Shown piece by piece: positions 58,470 through 64,000 of a stretch of 64,000 nucleotides of DNA. The notes beneath the pieces are model-generated. The model ran no database searches. It saw only the letters and a list, made by a program, of their open reading frames with translations, and had not been told where the DNA came from. Source of the stretch: Morinoia aosen (lineage: Eukaryota > Arthropoda > Malacostraca > Amphipoda > Talitridae). Each line of letters begins with the position of its first letter. Within the stretch, counting starts at the first letter, position 1. The position numbers and the translations under genes are program-made. The stretch lies in the NCBI GenBank assembly GCA_030386875.1, contig CM059567.1, forward strand, positions 51,444,020 through 51,508,019. The letters are read 5' to 3'.

Positions 58470-59658
58470 GCCTGGAGCGAGCAGGAGCCAGGGGCGGCCG
58501 TCTCTAAACACCTCGGGGGAAATTGCAGCGAGCGTTGCAGCCAGGCCTCGTCTGTCGTATAAACAAACCCGCAGAGAACATCCGTCTCCTGAGCATTAAA
58601 GAACTCTACAGAGACGTCCAGTTCGAGACGCCGCCCACGTTAATTTTTGCGCGATTTCTCGCTCGACTCTGTCCCAAGCGCCAGACGCGCGTTGAAATTT
58701 AGTGCATTTTGGTTGTTGTGCTGTTAGTTATCTAAAAACCAGCACGTGCGTGCTTTTATGTTCGACATCGAATGATAAACTACCGCTAGTGAGCTACTAC
58801 TCGTAAAAGACGATGCAGAAAAACTGTGGACAAGAGAAGTTAAAAAAATAGTTGAAGCCAGAAATATCTAAGCACCTTCATTGAAAATATTCCGGCTTTG
58901 TTATACAGTCAGGCGAAGTAGTTTATCAGATAATGTGTTTTCAGGTTCGTACAGAGAAATGTTTGTAATTCATTTGAGGTTCGAGGGCTGAAGCAGAGTA
59001 CTGTTGAAGTCCGCAGTGGCTGCCTGTCAACTCACGGCTTAGTTGCCAGATTACGCATGGAAGATTCCAGAACTATGCAAGCGCTTCAGCTGACGATCGG
59101 CGTGGAGTACTTTACGTCGTCATTCAATTTGCTCATGAAACACTTGTATCACTTCTTGTACTTCTCCTCGCTTGTATCACTTCTTTGTAATTCTTTTTGT
59201 AAAAATCTATAACAATGATATGAATCAGCAATGTTTGTGTTTTGGAGTGGATGAAGAAAATGGCGTTTCCCTTATCTAATGAACGATGTAGCACTTGTTA
59301 ATTTGTTTTAGGCCTCGTATCGTCTCCCGGTAAGGGAGGTGAGTATTGTCTGCGTGTCAAGGGTTTTCTATTGATGGATGAGGGGTGAGGACAGGGAAGG
59401 ATCGCAGTTCAAAAGACAGTTGAGACATGTTCACTGCAATGTTTAAATTCCGACAGCTTTTTAACGAGCAGACTTGAAATTGAAAGAAGCTGAGAGAAAA
59501 TGATATCGTAATGTGGGATACGGTACCTTCGAGTGATACACGTAAAGGAACAAAAAATATGTATTGAATTACACATAGAAAAAATAATTACAAAAAAAAG
59601 GTTCATTTAAGGAGGGCGAGAACAAGCCCAGAGAAAAAAGGATGCTCTATTCCAATCA

Positions 59659-59956
59659 ATCAAGCCTGATACATATCATCTTGCTCATTGTTTTTTTAAA
59701 TGCCTTATAACTAACACCAGGGCGCAATGACGGTTACCTCCGGTCAAGCCGGTACCCATTTCCAACACTTGTTTAGAGTGGGGAATTGTGCTTAAGTTCT
59801 CCCCTTACCATTTATATAAGTTTTATTTAATTTTAGTATTTTATTTTTTCATTATTTTATTTAATTCTCCCTTTAGCTCGAATCCGCGCCGCCGGGATTA
59901 GAGCTGCCGACAGCTTCACGGAAGGGTGCGTTCTTAACCACTCGGCCACGGTGACC
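59659..59956 (-). mobile_element. tRNA-derived SINE, copy 1
   Basis: On the minus strand the head reads GGTCACCGTGGCCGAGTGG then TTAAGAACGCACCC. It carries a pol III A box TGGCCGAGTGG (59948-59938) and a B box-like CGGATTCGAGC (59886-59876) at the spacing of a long-variable-arm (Leu/Ser type) tRNA. The body and tail run to GATATGTATCAGGCTTG and match the copy at 63717-63966. An AT-rich expansion (about 59810-59875) separates head from body. This is not a functional tRNA gene: no acceptor stem pairing or anticodon arm is kept, and the body continues for over 200 bp. Confidence 0.75.
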
Positions 59957-61404
59957 AGAAGAGATGGATTTGCAAACGCTTATACGGTGAGCTGGAGTTA
60001 GACAACCAAATGGTTAGAATTAGTAAAAGGCGAGCTGGGAAAGAGCGACGAGACTACATAGAGTGTGCGCTTGAAATTAGACGGGCTTAGAGTTAATTAG
60101 AGAGCACTTGTCATACATTATTGGGGTGTCATTGTTGCCTTTTACCCTGACAAGTATGGGTAATGGAAGACCAAACTTTATGTCGTGGCTGAAGCAGAGG
60201 TTTGAGAATAGCCAGATATTGCCGCTAAAAGTAATTGAAAGTTTTATTCAAAACGCTTAGCTATCTAGAATATCAAACTCTTCTGGTCGCTGAATGCCTT
60301 GAGCCACCTGCCATCCCCCTGATAGTGGTGAGATGAAGCTTTATTTACGATAGTACTGTTACTTACAAAAGAATTGATAAACTACGTATTATCACAAAAT
60401 TTACCAAAAGGAATATTCATCAAATACACGCAAAATTTTCTTTAAGCTTCAGAAAACAATATGCCTTTTACATACAATCAGAATTTTACTTGGATTTTAC
60501 TAAGAAATTAGTACAATTTTAACATGCAATTAAAAAAGGTTAAGACGCACGCAACGGCTCGGAATATCCGCGTAAACCGCAAAGTGTATAAGCTCTGCAA
60601 TACACGGTGTCGGTGTGCAGTAAACTCCACAAAAAAGCCGGGAAGTAGATTGAGGGCCTTGCACACACTCCTAATAAGCCCCAATTGTCCCAAAAGTTCT
60701 TTAAATAAAGACGCCGGCAAGTAAAATAAAATACTTTTACCGCCCTTTTCCTTCGAGAACGTGCCCTTCCAGTTTGTCCAATGCCGGAACGGCAGAAATC
60801 ACCGCTCCAGTACACGTCCATTATGCGCATTACTCCAGACGGCTGCAGACCGGGACTGTAAGGCGCTACTAATGTAATTTCATCGACCTAAGAACTACTG
60901 CTCGATGGCCAACTGGCTGGGCGCTGCTACTTTCAACAGGGACGAGAAAACTGCGACGTGACTTACTCATATGGATCGCTTGGTTCCGGTTGATGAGGCA
61001 AATTATTGACCCTTGAGTTTGAAAAATGTATGCCACCGTTCATACGTAGAAGTAGTGTGGTCGGAACTTTTGCTCATACGTACAAGCAGAGTAGTCCAGT
61101 GTGTGTGTAGAACTTTAGTTCACGATCCAATATTGACTCACAAACTTCTGCAAGCTCCCAAAATGTCTAAATCCTGCCATTGAGAGCAGTTGCATCAAGA
61201 ACTCGGAACTGAACCTTTACGAACTTTGAAGCGATCATAACTCTAACTGAAAAATTAAACTGTTGCGTTGATCATTGAGCAGCTAAATTATGTGCACACA
61301 ATTAATCTCTTGTTGTTTTAAGGGGACATAAGCAGGCTTTTTAATTTTCTGATTGAACTATTATTAGGTTTTCGAGCGGTAGAACTTTAGAAGCTCTTCT
61401 TTTG

Positions 61405-61600
61405 GTATTGTGCTCATCTCACGAGTATTGTGCTCATTTCACGAGTATTGTGCTCATTTCACGAGTATTGTGCTCATCTCACGAGTATTGTGCTCATTTC
61501 ACGAGTATTGTGCTCATTTCACGAGTATTGTGCTCATCTCACGAGTATTGTGCTCGTTTCACGAGTATTGTGCTCATTCACGAGTATTGCGCTCATCTCA
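61405..61600. repeat. 20-bp tandem repeat (TATTGTGCTCATTTCACGAG), about 10 units
   Basis: A clean array with period 20 and a TTT/TCT variation. Open frames in all three plus frames are repeat artefacts. Confidence 0.95.
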
Positions 61601-61828
61601 CCTGACATACAGGTAGAGAAAGCGAGAATACATATTTTTGTTATTATGCTTCTTACGCTCAGTAATGCGAGTAGTCACGACTAGACCCCGTAATACAGCT
61701 TACTGAAAAGTTTGAGCAAACAAAAATGTCGTACTTTATGCGCACTTGAATCTTCACAAAACAAAAGACTGCATAGGAACCAAATTAAACTGACTTTTAG
61801 ATTGGAAACATTTATAATAAGCCAATAA

Positions 61829-62090
61829 GCCGCAAAATAAAATTAAAGTGACTCTCAAAACGTAAACCGTGTTACCAAGCCGCAAAGCAAAATTAAAGTG
61901 ACTCTCAAAACGTAAACCTTCACACTCAGCCGCAAAATGAAACTATAAAATAAAGTGACTCTCAGAACGTAAACATTTGTACTAAACCACAAAATAACAT
62001 GAAAGAGAATCTCGTAACGTAAACATTTACTTTCATCCCCAAAATAAAATTAATGTGACTCTCAGAGCGTGAACATTCACACTCAGCCAC
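61829..62090. repeat. 50-55-bp tandem repeat, about 5 units
   Basis: Units contain AAATTAAAGTGACTCTCAAA, ACGTAAAC and CAGCCGCAAAA. The later units are diverged. Confidence 0.85.
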
Positions 62091-63604
62091 TGCAATTGAG
62101 TTGTACAAACGAGTCCAAGGAACCCAACCGTTCCTTGTTCTCCCTTAAGAACACCTCGGAAACATTTAGTGGCTGGTAATGAGATCAGCTGGTCGACGGA
62201 CGAGGAAGCAGGAGCGTCAAGGCAGGAGCTGTCGGATCACCAGCGTCAGAAATGAAAGACTTGACCACATATCTGCATTCATCTCTAAGATACACCAATA
62301 CCTTAAATTCTTACTTGAGTCACGCTGTTTAGCTATATTTGAAGATAGAGAATACGATAGTTAGTTACTACGTAAGCTCAACTGCAAAAAAAATGGGGGT
62401 CGGTGTAATTTCAGAAAAACCTCGATAAAATCTGAGGATCTCTAAAGCCGACCTCAGAGGCGATGACCGCAATTTAGGATTTCAGCTAAAGCGCAAATAT
62501 TGACCGTGCTGTGGTGAGCTGAGCCCAGCCTTTCGTCGAGACAAACTATAGCAACGAGGCAATTGTTTTTCATCTAAAATCATAATAATTTGCGAACCGA
62601 AACTCCAATACAGCAGCATAGTATTTCGGAATGAACAGGAAAAAACAACTCGATTAACAGGGGAGAATTTGGAGAGCAGCAAAAACTGAGAGGGAATTCA
62701 GAGGTCTATTTTTGCAGGAAAATAATTACATTAAAGACGCACCGCACGAACTCTGCGACAGCAATGAGGCCAGAACAGCGTCTGAGAACAGCGTCCAAAA
62801 CGCGCAACATAGCAGCAAAACAGGACGCAGCAGCAGCCTCTTGCTTCCGGCGCCTCGTGTCAATAGGGGGTGCTTCGCTGGCAAACAATGAATGTGTCTC
62901 CGCTACAAGCACCGCAAAAAAAGAAGAAAAAGCTAACGCGAATCTCAGGGGGAAAATTGTAGAGTTAAATGAACTTGAGCAGGAAAGAAATTGGAACGCA
63001 AAAAGATTTTTCTCTCAGCGCGCAACCAGCAGCACGAAGCACAGCTGGAATAGTTGAAGGTCACACATGAATTTTCAGTCTTTCTAACTCTACCTCCTCT
63101 ACTGCTATATTGTCTGCTATTTTTTAACGAACAGTCTCCTCTGAACGACTAAGAGGGCACGACGATGCGCTTGTCGACGTTTCCAGAACAAACCTCTAAT
63201 GACAGAAAGTCGAACATGAGCCTGCGGTTAGTCCGTAACTACCTTCAGTCATGCAGTCGCTATATAAGGTTGTAGACGCGGGCATGTAAGTTCCTAAAGG
63301 ATTTCAATACACCGCTTAACTCATGATAACCACCATAATCAATAAATAATCACCAGGTTTATAACCTAAATAAACGAATAATCTTAACGCTGGGGAATGT
63401 AACTTGAATGATACCTAAGCAAGCAAGTTATTGCAAGCTTATTTGTTATGTTTCCAATGTAGGTAACTATCACTGAAGCAGTAGAGATCAAATTACGATA
63501 TCCTGTTTTAATCTGGAAAGTGCACGGAGAGGTCAAGCTTGTTTCGGTTGTTCAGAAGAGAACCGATTTTAATCTTCATGAAGGCTGTTACTTATTCCCA
63601 CTGT

Positions 63605-63623
63605 GTTCTCTCTCTCTCTCTTT
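63605..63623. repeat. CT dinucleotide microsatellite
   Basis: A short (TC)n run in otherwise unremarkable sequence. Confidence 0.8.
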
Positions 63624-63716
63624 CGTTAGCAGAACATAAAATAATGATGAATAACACAACGGTGTTGACTAATTCATAACGGCTATCAGACGTTTAAAAA
63701 AGTATGTTTTTTTCAA

Positions 63717-63966
63717 ACAAGCCTGATGCATATCATCGAGCTCACATGGTTTTAAAACGCCTTACAACTAACGTGAAGACACAATGTCGGTTGCTCCTGA
63801 TAGAGCCAGTGCACATTTCCGGCACTTGGGTGGAGTAAAAAGTTATGGCTATGTTCTTCCTTTTTCCCAACGGAGAGATACGCCGGGCTGGCATTGCCTG
63901 GAATCTAACCGGCAACGCTTCACTTAAAGTCGCGCGCTCTCAACAGTTCTGGGCCACGGTGACCTC
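63717..63966 (-). mobile_element. tRNA-derived SINE, copy 2
   Basis: The minus strand starts GGTCACCGTGGCCCAGAACT, has a B box GGTTAGATTCC, then a body shared with copy 1 and the same end (GATGATATGCATCAGGCTTG). A short A-rich tail follows on the minus strand. The A box is eroded. Comparison of the two copies defines the family's head, body and end. Confidence 0.72.
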
Positions 63967-64000
63967 GTTTAATAATAAAGTCCGATGAAGATCTTCGTAA

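Larger units (their letters stand above)
58470..63716. other. Non-coding, CpG-rich patch then repeats
   Basis: The first 250 bp after MITE copy 2 are CpG-rich and promoter-like in composition. The rest is AT-rich with SINE copy 1 and the 20-bp and 50-55-bp tandem arrays. No gene recognised. Confidence 0.55.

Noticed and set aside
59876-59956. Functional tRNA gene
   Set aside because: Only the A and B boxes are kept. There is no closed cloverleaf, and the sequence continues into a body shared with a second dispersed copy, so it is a SINE head.
61402-61684. Three overlapping plus-strand frames with HEYCAH-type repeats
   Set aside because: They are translations of the 20-bp tandem array in each frame.

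Overview
The window reads as arthropod nuclear DNA, most likely from a crustacean with an intron-rich, repeat-rich genome. That placement is an inference from the arthropod-type bruchpilot gene, the AT-rich introns, the truncated LINEs, tRNA-derived SINE and MITE copies, and the many minisatellites. There are no operons, no prokaryotic signals and no complete gene.

The left half (about 0.5-33.7 kb) holds one recognisable gene on the minus strand: the middle and most of the C-terminal half of bruchpilot (brp; ELKS/CAST/ERC family), the coiled-coil scaffold of the presynaptic active zone. I resolve thirteen coding exons with splice sites whose phases agree. From 5' to 3' they are 33651-33496, 30764-30668, then either 25543-25488 or the pair 22189-22041 + 21368-21102, then 18773-18606, 15509-15342, 14309-13152, 12542-12390, 9296-9108, 5560-5400, 4867-2038 and 734-498. 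The start codon and N-terminal exons are not found and probably lie beyond the right edge. The last exon(s) lie beyond the left edge. Phase shows that 25543-25488 and 22189-22041 are alternatives, so the gene probably makes a short Brp-like and a longer form at this junction.

The right half (33.7-64 kb) has no gene I can name. It is probably a long 5' intron of brp or intergenic DNA. It holds two 5'-truncated LINE copies (43.0-46.1 kb), two tRNA-derived SINE copies (59.7-60.0 and 63.7-64.0 kb), one copy of a 270-bp MITE whose partner lies in a brp intron, three of four copies of a 100-bp hairpin element, two further dispersed-repeat pairs, and many tandem repeats, the largest being a 1.25-kb array of a 19-bp unit at 55.6-56.8 kb. 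Two plus-strand segments (50497-50623 and 55123-55192) look like phase-compatible exons of an unrecognised gene. A third plus-strand exon-like segment lies inside a brp intron (30038-30194).

The most interesting points are the phase-enforced alternative exons of brp; the MITE that carries CCAAT and cAMP-response-type motifs and sits next to a brp splice acceptor; the four-copy palindromic element; coding tandem repeats inside the coiled coil (Arg-Asp runs and 7-residue units); and minisatellites placed directly against brp splice sites.
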